A stretch of DNA of 64,000 nt from Amorphophallus konjac (GCA_022559845.1 CM040125.1:329909829-329973828); one strand, 5' to 3'. Positions 44,133 to 56,803 are shown, numbered from the stretch's first letter. The notes: generated by a model from the letters alone, not told the origin. Translations and numbers: made by a program.

Positions 44133-47100
44133 TCATTTCAAATACTTATTGGCCTGAGGTCGGCAAAGACCAAGCTCTCTTCTGAGTGTTGAAAACCTGT
44201 CATTACACAAGGGCTTGGTGAAGATGTCAGCAATTTGATTTAGAGTATCAACAAAATGCAGTTCAAAATTTTTCTTACTGACCTCGTCTCTAATGAAGTG
44301 ATGTCTAATCTCAATATGTTTAGTCCTAGAGTGTTGGACTGGATTTTTTGCAAGGTTGATAGCACTAGTGTTATCACACAGAATCGGGACACAACCAAGA
44401 TCCACCAAGTAGTCTTGGAGTTGGTGTTTAATCCACAACACTTGGGTGCCGCAGCTCCCCGCAGCAACATATTCTGCCACCGCGGTTGAGAGGGCAACCG
44501 AGTGTTGTTTCTTGGAGGCCCAAGAAACTAAACACCCGCCTAGAAACTGGCAATAGCCACTAGTACTCTTACGATCCAGCTTGCATCCAGCGTAGTCCGC
44601 ATCAGAATAAGATATAAGAGATAAATCACATGATGACGGATACCACAATCCCAAATCTTGAGTGCCGGCAAGATATCGAAGGATACGTTTGACGGCAGTC
44701 AAGTGGGATTCTCTAGGACTAGTTTGAAATCTAGCACAAAGACATACACTAAACTGGATATCTGGTCGGGATGCAGTCAAATAAAGCAAAGAACCAATCA
44801 TACCTCTATAGACCTTGGCATCCACCAATTTACCATTTTCATCAGAATCCAGTGAAGTTGAGGTGCTCATCGGAGTTGCAATGATTTTGCTGTTTGCCAT
44901 GTCAAATCTTTTTAGCAGCTCCTTGATGTATTTGGCTTGGCTTATGAAGCAACCATCTTCTCCTTGGTTGACCTGCAAACCGAGAAAGAATTGAAGTTCT
45001 CCCATTAGGCTCATCTCAAATTCGATAGTCATGAGGTTAGCAAATTCCTCACACATTTCAGATTTTGTAGAACCAAACACAATGTCATCAACATAAATTT
45101 GAACAATCAAGATGTTCTTACCTTGCTTCTTGGTAAAAAGTGTTTGATCTACCTTACCTCGTGTGTACCCTTTTTCAATGAGCAACGAGCTTAGTCTCTC
45201 ATACCAAGCTCTTGGTGCTTGCTTAAGTCCAATAAGCGCCCTGTCTAGCTTGTATACAAAATCTGCATTGTTAGAATTCTCAAAGCCAGGGGGCTGCTCA
45301 ACATAGACTTCTTCTTTGATCAAGCCATTCAAGAAAGCACTTTTGACATCCATTTGATATAGCTTTATCCTAAGGGAGCATGCAAAGGCAAGTAAAATTC
45401 TGATGGCTTAGAGTCTAGCAACAGGGGCATAAGATTCATCAAAGTCTACTCCAAACTCTTGATTATACCCTTGAGCCACCAATCTAGCCTTATTTCTTAT
45501 TATCTTGCCATCCTCACTTAGTTTGTTCCTAAAGACCCATTTAGTGCCTATGACAGATTGTGATGAAGGTCTAGGAACTAGATGCCAAACTTTATTTCTC
45601 TCAAACTGGTTTAGCTCTTCTTCATGGAATTTATCCAGTTTTCATCTTTTAAAGCATCATCAATATTTTTGGGTTCATGCTGCGTGACAAGAGCAAGTTG
45701 ATCTAATTATTCCACAATTTTAAAATGTGACCTAGTTCTAGGTGGGTCATTCAAACTACCAATGACATTCTCCAAGGGATGATCCTTAAGAATTCTAATA
45801 TTTGTAGAATCGTTACCTTCTTTTGGAGCTTGATCCCTTACATTGCTTGATTCAGCTAGGTCACCATCTTTTTTTCTTTCCTCTTGTGGAGGATCACTCT
45901 TATCCTTTATGCTTAGGAATTCTCCATCTTCTTCATTTTTCCTGCAAGAGTTATCATTATTAGAATCATGATATTCATCAAAGGAAACATGGGGTGATTC
46001 TTCCACAGTTTGACTTTTGATATTATAAATTCTATAAGCCCTAGATCTATCAGAATATCCAAGGAATATACTTGCATCGCTCTTGGGCTCGAATTTATCT
46101 AAGTCTCTTTTGTCATTGTTGTGAATGAAACATTTCGATCCAAACACTTTCATATGTGAGAGAGAGGGCTTTTTACCATTTAGCAACTCATAAGGAGTCT
46201 TTTTGGTGTGTGGCCTTACCATAGAGCGGTTGATAATGTAACATGCCGAGTTTACCACTTCAGCCCAAAATCTCCTTAGAAGTTGCCGTTCAGCAAGCAT
46301 GGTTCTTGCCATCTCTACAAGTGTTCGGTTTCTTCTTTCAACTACACCATTTTGCTCCGGCGTTCTTGGTGAAGAAAATCGGTGTGAAATCCCTTCGGCC
46401 CTGCAAAGGTTATAGAAGTTAGCATTTTCAAATTCACCACCGTGATCAGATTGAATCTTGGAAATTTTAAACTCACCATCCTGCTTTATCTTCATGTAGA
46501 GTGCTTGAAACTCATCAAAAGCATCATTTTTGTGTGTGAGAAAGAAAACCCATGTGAACTTAGAAAAGTCATCCACCAAGACATATCCATATTTTTTACC
46601 ACTTAAGCTAGCAGTTCTGGTTGGGCCAAATAGGTCCATATGAATTAGCTCGAGTGGTTTGGATGATGTATTTTCAGATCTTCCCTTGAATGATTTTCTA
46701 GTTTGTTTACCTAGGGCACATGCATCACACAATTTATTTTCTTGTTTAAAGGATAGTTCAGACAAACCTTTCACCATTGAATGCTTCAAGAGTTTATGCA
46801 AGACATTGTAGCTAGCATGTCCTAGTCTACGATGCCATAACCATGCAATTTTAGATTTTGGTGCAGCAAGATAAAGGTTTGAATAAGAAGGATCATCTAA
46901 GTCAATCATGTAAACATTGTTGACTCTATTACCAGAAAATTTTATCTTGTCAGATTTTGGTTCAAAGATTTTACATTCATGAGAATCAAACAACACTTTG
47001 TGACCTTTATCACACAATTGACTTATGCTTAGTAGGTTATATTTCAAACCTTCAACTAGCAACACATTTCCAATGGAGTTGGAGAGGTTCTTACCTGCAT

Positions 47101-47257
47101 TACATGTTCCAATGATTTTTCCTTTGTTGTTCCCTCCAAATGTGACATGTCCTCCTTCCTTTTCCTCCAAGAGATAAAATTTTGATTTGTCTCCGGTCAT
47201 GTGTCTTGAACAGCCGCTATCAAGGTACCACCTGTTATGTATGGCTGCAAGACACTC
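44133..47257 (-). pseudogene. pol: Copia A pol: protease, integrase, RT, RNase H (broken)
   Basis: In order: protease active site WYLDSGCSRHM just after the gag-pol junction; GAG-pre-integrase (WHRRLGHASY); integrase zinc residues (CDACALGKQTR) and core segments MDLFGPTR, DDFSKFTW, QSDHGGEFEN and EQNGVVERRNR. TAA at 45707-45709 cuts the frame before RT, a frameshift lies near 45626 and TAA is at 45408-45410. RT continues with MDVKSAFLNG, LKQAPRAWYE and catalytic YVDD, then RNase H (SYSDADYAGC, KHIEIRHHFIRD) to the stop at 44133. The Copia order (integrase before RT) is clear. Confidence 0.92.
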
Positions 47258-47269
47258 CTACACAAGCAA

Positions 47270-49481
47270 TTAAGCAAATGTGTTTGGAACCCAACCAAAT
47301 TTGGGTCCCATCATACTCTTCAAATTTTCAAAGCATGAAACCATTTCTTCTGGAATCCAAACTTTTCTAACATTCATGTTTTGTTTGCTTAGAGCAGGGA
47401 TTTGGTTTTTCTTTTCAACTTTGACATTCATTTTCTGTTTGGAGGTTCTTGGTTGGAATTTTTGAAAGTTTGATGAAGTTGGCTTCTTAACCCATTGTGG
47501 CCATTGGTTATTTTTGGGTTGAGAGTGATTGTTCTGCCACCTAGGAGATTGAAAGTTATAGGATTGATGAACACATGAATCATAATTTCTCCAAAAGTAT
47601 GGTGGTGTTGGCCTATATGAATGTGCAATTGTGGTGAAATCTGGAAGGTTGAGCATGCAATGTCCAAGGAAGTGTTGGCCTATGTTGTGGGGAAGGTCGA
47701 CCTTTCTTAGGTTTTTGGACAGGCTTTATGGCAATGTTGGTGACTTCCTCTGCAATCTTTTCTTTTCCTTTCTCCTTTTATTTTTGCTGGTTTTGTGTGG
47801 GAGTTATGTTTGAGGTGGAGGCTTCGGAAGATGAGACAAATGTGACTGTTTTTAGCCCAATTGGCCTTTTATTTGTTGGTTCAAAACCCAACCCTTCCTT
47901 GTTGAAATTCATCCTAGTACCTAGCAAAGCATCTAGGTTTTCTTTTCCATCCACAAAATTTTCCAAGGATTGTTGTTTATCCTTCAATTCTTTTTGTAAG
48001 TTTTCAATGTTTTGCAAGAGTTGAGTGTTGACATGTTTGACAGCTTCATACTTCTCATTGCTTAATTTGCTATCATTTTCATAGGTTTGTATTTTGAGTT
48101 TCATGCTGTCAATCTCATTTCTCAAGTTTTCATTTTCAGTTTCCAAGTCAGCCATTTCTTATCTTCCTTCTTCCAAATCCTCAATCATTTTCTTAAGATC
48201 TTCAATTTCAATTTCAAGTAGAGCATTCTTATCATCCTTGTCATGATCATGCACAAAAGAATTGATTTTCTTTTTCAATGATTTATTTTCCTTTTTGTAC
48301 ATTTCATATTTTTCCATGAGTTGTATATATGCATCATCCCAATCATCAATTGTATAATCTTCAAATGGAGAATTTACCTCAGTTTCTTCGTCACCTTTGG
48401 CCATGAGGTAGAAATCTTCTTTTTCTTTGTCCGAGGAGCTAGTTCCATCATTACTTTCCTCTTCATCGCTCCATGTGGACACCATGGCCTTGTTATTCTT
48501 TTTACCCTTCCATTTGTCAGATTTTCTGAATCTGTCGGGACAATCATTCTTGAAATGCCCTGGTTTGTTGCAAGAATAGCAAATGATTTTATCAGATTTC
48601 TTAGAATTTTCAGAATTAGATCTGAAACCATTTCTTACCTTTGACCTTTCTCTCATGAAGCTCTTACCTTCCTTTCTTAAGAATTTCTTGAACTTACGTG
48701 TGAGCATGGCTACGTCATCCTCACCTCGCTCACTTCCCGAATCCTCACCTTCATAAGAAGTATCTTGACGGCTGGGTCCAGCTTTAAGAGCTAGGGACTT
48801 CTTCTTAGGTGCCTCAGCCTCTTTGTTCTTGAGGTTGATCTCATAGGTCATTAATGACCCAATGAGTTCATCTACCTTTGTGGTTGCGAGATCTCTCGAT
48901 TCTTCAACAACGGTTGCCTTCGTGTGCCATACTGGAGTTAATGATCTGAGAATTTTTCTTACAAGTTCTTGCTCTGTATATTTCTTTCCCAAATCAGTTA
49001 AACTATTAGTAAGCATAGTTAAGCGAGCATACATATCTTGAATTGACTCATCAGGCTTCATGCGAAACATTTCATATTCAGAAACTAAAATATTTACTTT
49101 TGTTTCTCGTACCTGAGAGGTTCATTCGTAGATTACCTCTAGCTTATCCCACATCAATTTCATAGTTGTGCAGGTGGCTTCTCTTGAGAATTCAACTGGA
49201 TGGAATGAGCATTGCATGGTATGTTTAGCACTCCAGTTGACGGTGGATTGCCATATTTGTTCTTTGGTCCACAAGTCCTCATTATCTGTAAGCTCATACG
49301 GACCTTTGCTGATCACACGCCAAAGTTCGTAGTCTTGGGCGCGAATGAACACCTGCATGCGATGTTTCCAATAAGGATAGTTAGATCCAGTGAAATAAGG
49401 AGGTCTGTTCACAGAGTGTCCTTCAGGTAAATAACCCTCAGATGCTGATCCACCATTTCCCTCAATGTCGTTGGACCCCAT
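47270..49481 (-). pseudogene. gag: Copia A gag (broken)
   Basis: ATG at 49481 (MGSNDIEGNGGSASEG), 12 bases after the primer site. The N-terminal gag domain has RPPYFTGSNYPYWKHRM and is interrupted by TGA at 49122-49124. It continues in frame with EYEMFRMKPDESI, VRKILRSLTPVWHTKATVVEES and a CX2CX4HX4C knuckle (CYSCNKPGHFKNDC). An acidic segment and a long coiled coil follow (TAA 48159-48161 within it; NEKYEAVKHVN). TAA 47778-47780 and a frameshift near 47700 precede a Trp/Tyr/Asn-rich tail ending WVPNTFA and TAA 47270-47272. The long coiled coil in gag is typical of Sireviruses. Confidence 0.88.
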
Positions 49482-49493
49482 AATGAGAGATTA

Positions 49494-49506
49494 GGCTCTG
49501 ATACCA
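49494..49506 (-). other. Primer-binding site of Copia A
   Basis: The minus strand reads TGGTATCAGAGCC, complementary to initiator tRNA-Met, 2 bases from the LTR. Confidence 0.9.
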
Positions 49507-49508
49507 CT

Positions 49509-51411
49509 TGTTGTGTAGTGGACAACGGATCTAGAGGGGAGGGGTGAATAGATCTGCCCCTCTTTACGTAATGCAACCCTCTATATAGCTAGATAATGAT
49601 AATAGCAGCGGAATATAACTAGCTAAACGAAGAACACAGTGATTTGCTTAACAAGATGATTATGCAATATAGATATTGAACCTAAGCATGCATCTAACAC
49701 AAAGTAATCGCACAAGCAAACCACAACACACGAGATTTTAAGGTGGTTCGGAATGAATCTCCAGTCCTACGTCCACCCCTCACCAAATCCGGTGAGGTTC
49801 CACTAGTGCCACGCACTGAACCGTAAATCAGAAAGACCACCGATTACCTTCCTACTAACCGTCGGTAGGGACGTCAACACCGCAGATCGGACAGCTTCCG
49901 ATTGCCTTCCTACTAACCACCGGTAGGGACGATCTTCAGTTCCAAATGTTTGAATGAAATGGAAAAGAACAAGATATGAAAACACTCAAACAAGATATTA
50001 AATATGTTCAAAGAGAAAAGATCTTGTCTGAGTTTGCTGGAGCTTGAATCTGATGATTCACTTGGCTTGGAGTTGATCTCCTCTTGAAGTAGCTTGAATC
50101 AATTGGAGATATGATGAAGAGCTTCTTCCCGGAGTACTGTTCACAGCTACAGTAACTCGTACTCCTTTCCCTTGAACACACCATTGCAGCTTCTATGGAT
50201 CACCTTGAGATGAGGAAGAGGAAGATGATTGCAGCTTTTTCTTCACTTGGCTTGAAGTTGATTTCCTCTTGAAGTAGCTTCAATCACTTGAAGATTTGAT
50301 GAAGAACTTCTTCCCGGAGTAGCTTGATTTCCTTCTTGAAACACCTTGCTTGTGGCTTCCTTTGATCACCCTTCTTATCCTTGAGTGCTTCTAGCTTTGG
50401 TGGACGTTGCTTGCTTCAGATCTCACCTTGAAACACCTTGGATGGATGAAGAACTCCAGCCCGAAGTACTGTTCACGGAGGTGCTACAGTACCTCGAAAA
50501 TGGCCTCCCTTGATCTCTCTTGAAGCCTTGAAGCATTAGAGTTTCTAACCCCTCATGTGTTGGTTTTATAACCCTTGGAATGGTCCTTGGACACCCCCCA
50601 GACCAGATCCATAAATCATGGGAGATTAGGTGAGTTGTGATTAAACAAATATATGGAAAGGGGCTGGCCACGAGGTGGAATTCGAAGTCAAACATGGCTG
50701 CATCGGGGCTGGCGGTCGACCGGAATTCATGGGGCGGTCGACCGGAATCTGTAAAATCTCCAACATGTCGGTTCTGGGAGAACCGGTCAACCGGAAGAGT
50801 AGGGGCTGTCGACCGAAACCTGTAAATCCTGGAGTGGTTCGTTTCTGGAAGAACCGATCGACCGGGAAGGTAGGGGCGGTCGACTGAAACCTGTAAAACG
50901 TGGAATTCTTAGGCTCTGGCAAATCTGGTCGACCGGCCAAGGTGTGTAGGTCGACCGAAAATACCTATACCTGCAAAAATGAAGTGTTAGACCAATGAAA
51001 CATGTTCATAAGTCAAGATAATCATGTCCTCATCAATTTCATGTATTTTGGGATTGAAATCAACTTAGAATATGCTTTGAGCATTTCTAAATTTTGTTCG
51101 GGGGCTCCGCCCCCGGAAACCCCCGCAAGGGGCGCTGCCCCCTTGACCCCCGTGACCTGACCGAGCAGGTCGATCCGCGTGCGAGGGCGCAACATTGAGC
51201 TTTCACCTTTGCCATTTCCACTGAATTCCTTCGTATCTGTCATGAACAAAACATCGCGTGTGTCAGTCACATGAGAGTGGAAAGTATCAATGACTAATAG
51301 TGTTTAGCCATTATCAAAACCAAGAATACCACAGAACTCATATGACCATAGGATGATGTCGAATGACCCAAGTGACCACAGGATGACTCAAATGACCATA
51401 GGGACACAACA
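49509..51411 (-). repeat. 5' LTR of Copia A (1903 bp)
   Basis: TGTTGTGTAGTGG to GGACACAACA. TATA box TATAAAA on the minus strand at 50564-50570. The GTCGAC array is at 50715-50955 with the same 71/22 spacing; here 50786 and 50857 are mutated while the pair at 50928/50950 is intact. The GC hairpins are at 51099-51150. Confidence 0.93.
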
Positions 51412-52567
51412 CTTCCGGAACAGTGCCGACGCACCCTCACACAACAAGGAAATTGTGTTGGACTTCTCACAGGCAACCACCTGGCCAAAGTACAGGACAC
51501 GTCTTGCACAGATTTCATGGCACACATGGGCCAACCAATCGGGCACACAATGCAAGATGATGAACCTTGGCCAAACGTAATCTCTCCAACCAAAAGAGAA
51601 ACCAATCACACCTCCGACGAATGAAAAATCTCCACACTCGACCAGACCTCGAACCTCGCACATGCTGGGAACAACACCTTCCAGCACCGAGAAAACCATC
51701 GCTTCCATCAGGTCAGCGCCTTCGACACACTCAACGAGTGTCACGTCGTACCACAATCACAGCATCTCTCGATGGTCCACCACTGCAATTCCTCGAATAG
51801 CAACATGCCACACCAAGAACCGCAATCACGAGCCATAATCGACAACTGCCAACGCTCATCCTCGAGTCCTGAAACCACAGTGGAACCTTGACATCTCAAG
51901 CCAAATCCAGGGCGAACACAATCCATTCGCATGCAGAGCGCAGGAGCAAGAACTTACTGAGACAACTCTGCCCGATCCTGCCTTGAAATCCATAAAAATA
52001 ATCAGGACCAATACGTCATTTCTGACGCCACAGAGCACGACAAGGACATCAGGCTCGAAAATTAGCAACTCACCGAGAAGATCCTCCGCTCACCCGAGCG
52101 GACCTCTCGATCAGAACATCTGCTTGATCGCTTCAACCCATAGCCTTAACACCTCACGGGCTGGATAAACCTCAAGCTGGAGTGGCCAGACTCGATAACA
52201 GCTCCCTCAGAGCACGCTCACGGCCACTCAACCACGAACAGTCCTCGCCAGACACCTGACCTCACTGCAGAATCGTCCAACATAGCACCGCAGTAGCGCA
52301 CCTACCGGTAACCTCTGCCCAATGTAGCACAACCGGGGCCACAACCTATCGGGAAGAAATCTCTCTATCACATCCCTTGGCCCCAACACTAGCACTCCAA
52401 CAGAAGCTACAATTGCCTTTACAGCGCCAACGCCACGCACTCAAGCTCTCAAGCGAGAAACAAAGCGAAAAACATGCACGAAACTCTATGCCAACTGCCG
52501 AATGTACTGGACCTTATGGACTCTGATCACTGCAATATCTCGAATTCCCATGTACGTCCACAACCAC
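51412..52567 (-). other. LARD interior, 5' half, no coding capacity seen
   Basis: Begins with the right copy of CTTCC (51412-51416). A 122-codon minus-strand open frame overlaps the Copia A boundary (51756-51388) and so cannot be an original gene. No retroelement protein motif found. Confidence 0.6.
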
Positions 52568-52579
52568 GCTCTGATACCA
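52568..52579 (-). other. Primer-binding site of the LARD
   Basis: The minus strand reads TGGTATCAGAGC, 2 bases from the right LTR, the same tRNA-Met type as the Tekay-like element. Confidence 0.85.
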
Positions 52580-52581
52580 AC

Positions 52582-54803
52582 TATAACGACCCAAGATCTG
52601 GATACCGGGAAGAACCCGATACCATTCGAATCCTGGCCCGCCGCCCACAAGCTGGGAGGGCTCGGAAGGGCTAAAAGGAGTGTAGAGGTACAAAGAAATA
52701 GGAAATAAAGTAGGGCAATTCAATAATTAATAGAAAAAAAATAATCTAACTACAATAGTAGAGTCCAGTCCAACAGAAAGTACCGTCTAAGGTAGAAGAA
52801 CGTACCCAGCACTGAGTGAACACTCGGCCTGGCGAGCTGGCAACTATGAACCTCCGCACAGCACCCTCGAACCTCGAGGAAGAACCATCGCACCTAAAAA
52901 GCAAGGATGAGCCTCCAAACAAAGGCTCAGTAGGGGTCCCGCAGAACCCCAACCGAAAATAACAGTGGAAAGGAAAGCAACACTAGCTAAGCAACAGCAA
53001 CAGTGGTGGAGTAACAACCACGGTGAAGGGAACCCGTTCACCAACCCATGGCAGCCGATAAGACCACGGCTCTACAGCTACTCCTACTGGTAACGGGGAA
53101 AATGAACTCTCGATGTCTCCATCGGGAACTGGACCACACTAACACCACCTACCGAGGCAAAAACCCACGGCAGCTCCACCGTGAAGGCATGTCCTCTCAG
53201 ACAAGGCTAACCTGGACCACGCTGTCCAAGGTAAGATCATGACCATACTGTCGTGAACACAACTCTAACAAGACACAACCTTGGTAAAGCCACTGGCACC
53301 CTGGCCACTACCTTGGAAACACTGGACGGTCCAGAAAACCATGTCTCGCAGACGGGAAACGAAACCAGAATAGGAGAGTCACATCTCACGTGACAGGAGT
53401 ACCTGCCCACTAGAAGAAAGGCCGGATGTATTCACTGAAGACTTAGTCCATAGCCTCAGGTGTCCCGCTACAATGCCCCAAGCGGAGACAAAGACACTGT
53501 ACAAGTTACCACAGAACAAGGGTCTAGTCGGGGTCGTGCTCGTCAGCACGTGTCTGAAGTCCCCGACCACGTGTGCACACACTGACTGACTGCGCTACGT
53601 CAGGCCCTCTAGCTGGTTGTCCTCCCAGCCCAGACTCGAACCACCACAGGAGGAGGCCTAAGGCAACCAGCCTAAAACTTGTCTCTCTCTGGTAGCCTCG
53701 CCAACACTCACTGGTGGGACCACACGCGTGTCGAAAGGCTACGACTAGTGGGGAGTCACTGATGTGACCACTCTCTGGGGAGAAACTCCAAGAACCATGC
53801 ACGCACCCTGCGCAAAAGTCACGAATAACCAAGTGGCGCCAAGGCACTGGACTCTCGACAGTCCTCTAGACTCACTAAATCTGATGGTCCTTGAGTCACA
53901 AGACTCGAGGTCAAGACCGTTGCACCGAACGGCGCTAGCCTTCTATCTATCCTAACCCTAGGGTCAGAAACCTCGGCATGATGACTCACGTGGCAGTGCA
54001 CAACTACCGAGACCATTCCCTCGAAAATGGAACTAAGAAACCCTCTAGCCCTAAGTTGGGTAATTGGACTCACAGTCTATAGGTCACATACATGGCCCAC
54101 ATAGAAAACACAGAAGCACAATTCCCAAGGCAACTCACAAGCCGCCAAGTCGATTCCCCATCCTAGGGAAAAGTAGGGAACCTCCAGCCCTAGGTTGGGT
54201 GACTAGACTCGCAGTCCAAGGCCTTACGCATGGCCCACTCGGAAACCACCCTCCGGAGAAACCCACGACATGCGGGGGAAACCGCACCGCATGCGCACCG
54301 ATACACGGTGACTCGATCAAGTGTAACATAAAGCCCGGAACACACACAAGGTCACCTAGACCCTCTAAATCTATGGGCATGCTAATCGAGGCACCACGGT
54401 ACCTCCAGACATCCCAAAAACATGGTCACAAAACCCATGGGATGTTCGGGACACTTACGGGGCCAAAGGTCAATCACTGGGTCACAACCGGGTCGACCGG
54501 AGACCAACATAATGCTAAACGGGCACGGCAGGCACAAAACCCAAGAGGCGGACCTCCCTGGACCGTCACATAGCCTGGCGGTCTAGCTAGGACCGCATAG
54601 CCTGGCCTAGCGGTCCAGCTAGGACCGCATAGCCCCAGGTGCCTCCAGAACCCAAGCCGTCACTCCCAGACCGCCAAGAGGATGGTGGTCCATTGTCTGA
54701 CCGCTCGGTGTCACCTAGCAGTCAGCTACATGGGCGCTATACCTCCTGTCCTCGAATAACTCCAAAACACAAAAAAGTCATTCCCTGGCAGCTATTCGGA
54801 GAG
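52582..54803 (-). repeat. 5' LTR of the LARD, truncated copy
   Basis: Starts TATAACGACCC where the left LTR has TGTAACGACCC, so the terminal TG is mutated. It follows 14189-16418 throughout and is cut by Copia B at 54804. GAGAG (54799-54803) is the expected left target duplication. The rest lies outside the window. Confidence 0.85.
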
Positions 54804-55337
54804 TGTGGAACGCACTGGATTTCGTGTTCGTGAAAGATATCGGGGTGTTCTTTTTATCGGTTTATCGGTTTATCTAGTGCGAGGGCGTGCCAGTCACCTA
54901 GGTGACAATGTGTTTGGGCTTCAAGACTGGAGTGGTCCGAAGCCCGGGGTGCGCTCCGTCTGACTAATCAGACAATTGTGGGTATCGGGTCGAGACTGTG
55001 TTGCATCCCTACGGTTTTGATGATGTCTCACACTATAAATCAATCTTCTATCTCTAGATTAATTCATGTTTCACCATGTAAATGAGTGTAGTACATATGA
55101 GTGTCAGATAATATGCTCTACCTGGTTCTATATACACTCTGTCTACAGAGTCTGAACAGTGGCGCGTCGACCCCTCCTTGCTGATGAGTCGACGCCTCAG
55201 TACATTAATCATCTTACTCTGTCCATTCATTGGCCTGTCTATCCAAGTCCATACAACAGGACCATAGCCTGTTTATCTGAAAGTCTATACATCAGGAAAG
55301 GGGCCATGTCTATACATTCTTCCGTTGATTTCATTCA

Positions 55338-56640
55338 AAGTCTACATCGGTTTGATTGAGTAAGTCTGTACAGCATGCCTTGTCGTTCATTGCCTTCAAT
55401 GTCTGTACATTGGCTTCACATCAGAAAGTCTGTACATTGGCTTCGCATCAGCAAGTCTGTACATCAGCTTCAGATCTCCAAGTCTGTACATCGCCTTCAG
55501 ACCTTCAAGTCTATACACTCCATGCTCATTCAAGTCTATACATCAACAGTGTAACTTCAAAGTTTGTACAGGGTCTGCATTGTCTCGCTCACACTTGCCA
55601 AAGTCTGAACATCCACAGTGTCTTTCATCGTCTCACTTTGCGTCTCAGTTTGCAAAGTCTATACATTCGCTGCAGAGATCACTGTCAAGTCTATTCATTG
55701 GTCCGTCTCTTGCAGCGTCTCATCTGGTCAATGTCAACACATCACTTGAAGGTTTCTGCATCAAGTCTATACATCGACTGTCTTGCTTTAGCTTAAGTCT
55801 GTACAGTGTCAGCGTCTCGTTGACCGTCTCTTGCTGTGTCTCACAAAGCATTTCATTTAGCAAGTATGCACATCATCCGTCTCAGCCAGCGTCTCATGCT
55901 GCGTCTTAAGGCTTCAAGTCTATACATTGGACCGTGGTTCGCCAAGTCTATACATTGCTGAGCCATTCGGCAAGTCTGTACACTGGTCGAGCATTCAAGT
56001 CTGAACATTCACAAAGACCATACATCGACACTGTAGCTTGCATAGCTCAAGTCTGCACATTGGGCTTTCACTTGAAGTCTATACCTTGGCTAAGGGTCTT
56101 CAAGTCCATACAGAGTCGTCTGATGCATATTGATTGAAGTCTGTACACTCAGTTAACCTACAAGTCTATACACTCGATTGTTAGGCTTTCAACCCTATAC
56201 ACTCGATTGTTAGCCTGCAAGTCGATACACTCTCTCATTTGAAACGCTTGCTTAAACTGCTGATTCAATGTCTACACATTCGATGCCTTCAAGCATTGTT
56301 CTCTTACAAGTCCATACATCCATTGTCTTGTCTACTGAATGAAGTCTACACATTGAGATCGCATGAACACTTACAAGTCCATACACTGAGCTCGCTGAAG
56401 AACCTCAACTCTATACACTCTCACACTGTGACACACTTGCCTATTTGGCATCCCTAAGTCTATACACTCGAAGGGCCTCATACACTTCACAGAAGTCCAT
56501 ACATTTGATCCTTTGTGCTAATGCATTCTTCAGCAAGTCTATACACTGAGTTTGCTTGAAGTCTCACAAGTCTATACACTCCTTCAGTGTTCACACTTAC
56601 TTAATCTGATATCCTAAAGTCTATACATTCGTATCTGACT
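55338..56640 (+). repeat. Array of AAGTCTATACA-like motifs in the Copia B LTR
   Basis: The core AAGTC(T/C)(A/G)TACA(T/C) occurs about 35 times. In the best-ordered block the GTCT (or GTTT) starts are 55401, 55428, 55455, 55482, 55509, 55534 and 55562, steps of 27, 27, 27, 27, 25 and 28. A second block at 56139, 56164, 56193 and 56221 has steps of 25, 29 and 28. Elsewhere spacing is larger and less regular. It lies upstream of the TATA box. Confidence 0.88.
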
Positions 56641-56803
56641 GAACTAACTAATCACAGTCCTTTGTCTCAGCCTGCAGGTGATACAGGTCAATGATTGGGC
56701 ACGTGAACCAAGGATGATACTTGGCACTTGATCCGAGAAGGCTCTGGAAAGGGAGGGAACGAGACTCCCTCGTGTGAAGGCCTGAAACTCAGGTCGAAAG
56801 CCA

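Larger units (their letters stand above)
19219..51411 (-). mobile_element. Sirevirus-type Ty1/Copia element (Copia A) with nested insertions
   Basis: Minus strand. The 5' LTR is at 49509-51411, with primer site TGGTATCAGAGCC at 49494-49506, gag at 49481-47270, pol at 47257-44133, a 1.9 kb 3' non-coding region, and polypurine tract at 42247-42262. The 3' LTR is split into 42134-42246 and 19219-21009 by the Tekay element. Target duplication CTTCC at 19214-19218 and 51412-51416 is exact. LTR ends form the inverted repeat TGTTGTGT/ACACAACA. Gag-pol is broken in several places although the LTRs are still closely similar. Confidence 0.92.
14189..54803 (-). mobile_element. Non-autonomous LTR element (LARD) with about 3.3 kb LTRs, split by later insertions
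   Basis: Left LTR at 14189-17471, polypurine tract on the minus strand at 17472-17488, interior at 17489-19218 plus 51412-52567, primer-binding site at 52568-52579, and right LTR from 52582 until cut at 54803. Removing Copia A leaves an interior of only about 2.9 kb. I find no gag, protease, RT or integrase motif there in any frame. LTR ends TGTAACG..CGTTACA and the TGGTATCAGAGC primer site resemble Tekay/Del chromoviruses, a likely source of trans-acting proteins (inference). The remainder of the right LTR lies beyond the later insertions, outside the window. Confidence 0.75.

Noticed and set aside
51388..51756. 122-codon minus-strand ORF as a LARD gene
   Set aside because: It crosses the Copia A insertion boundary at 51411, so it did not exist before the insertion, and shows no known motif.
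55356..55909. 146- and 109-codon plus-strand ORFs in the Copia B LTR
   Set aside because: Frames through the AAGTCTATACA array, upstream of the TATA box; no domain.
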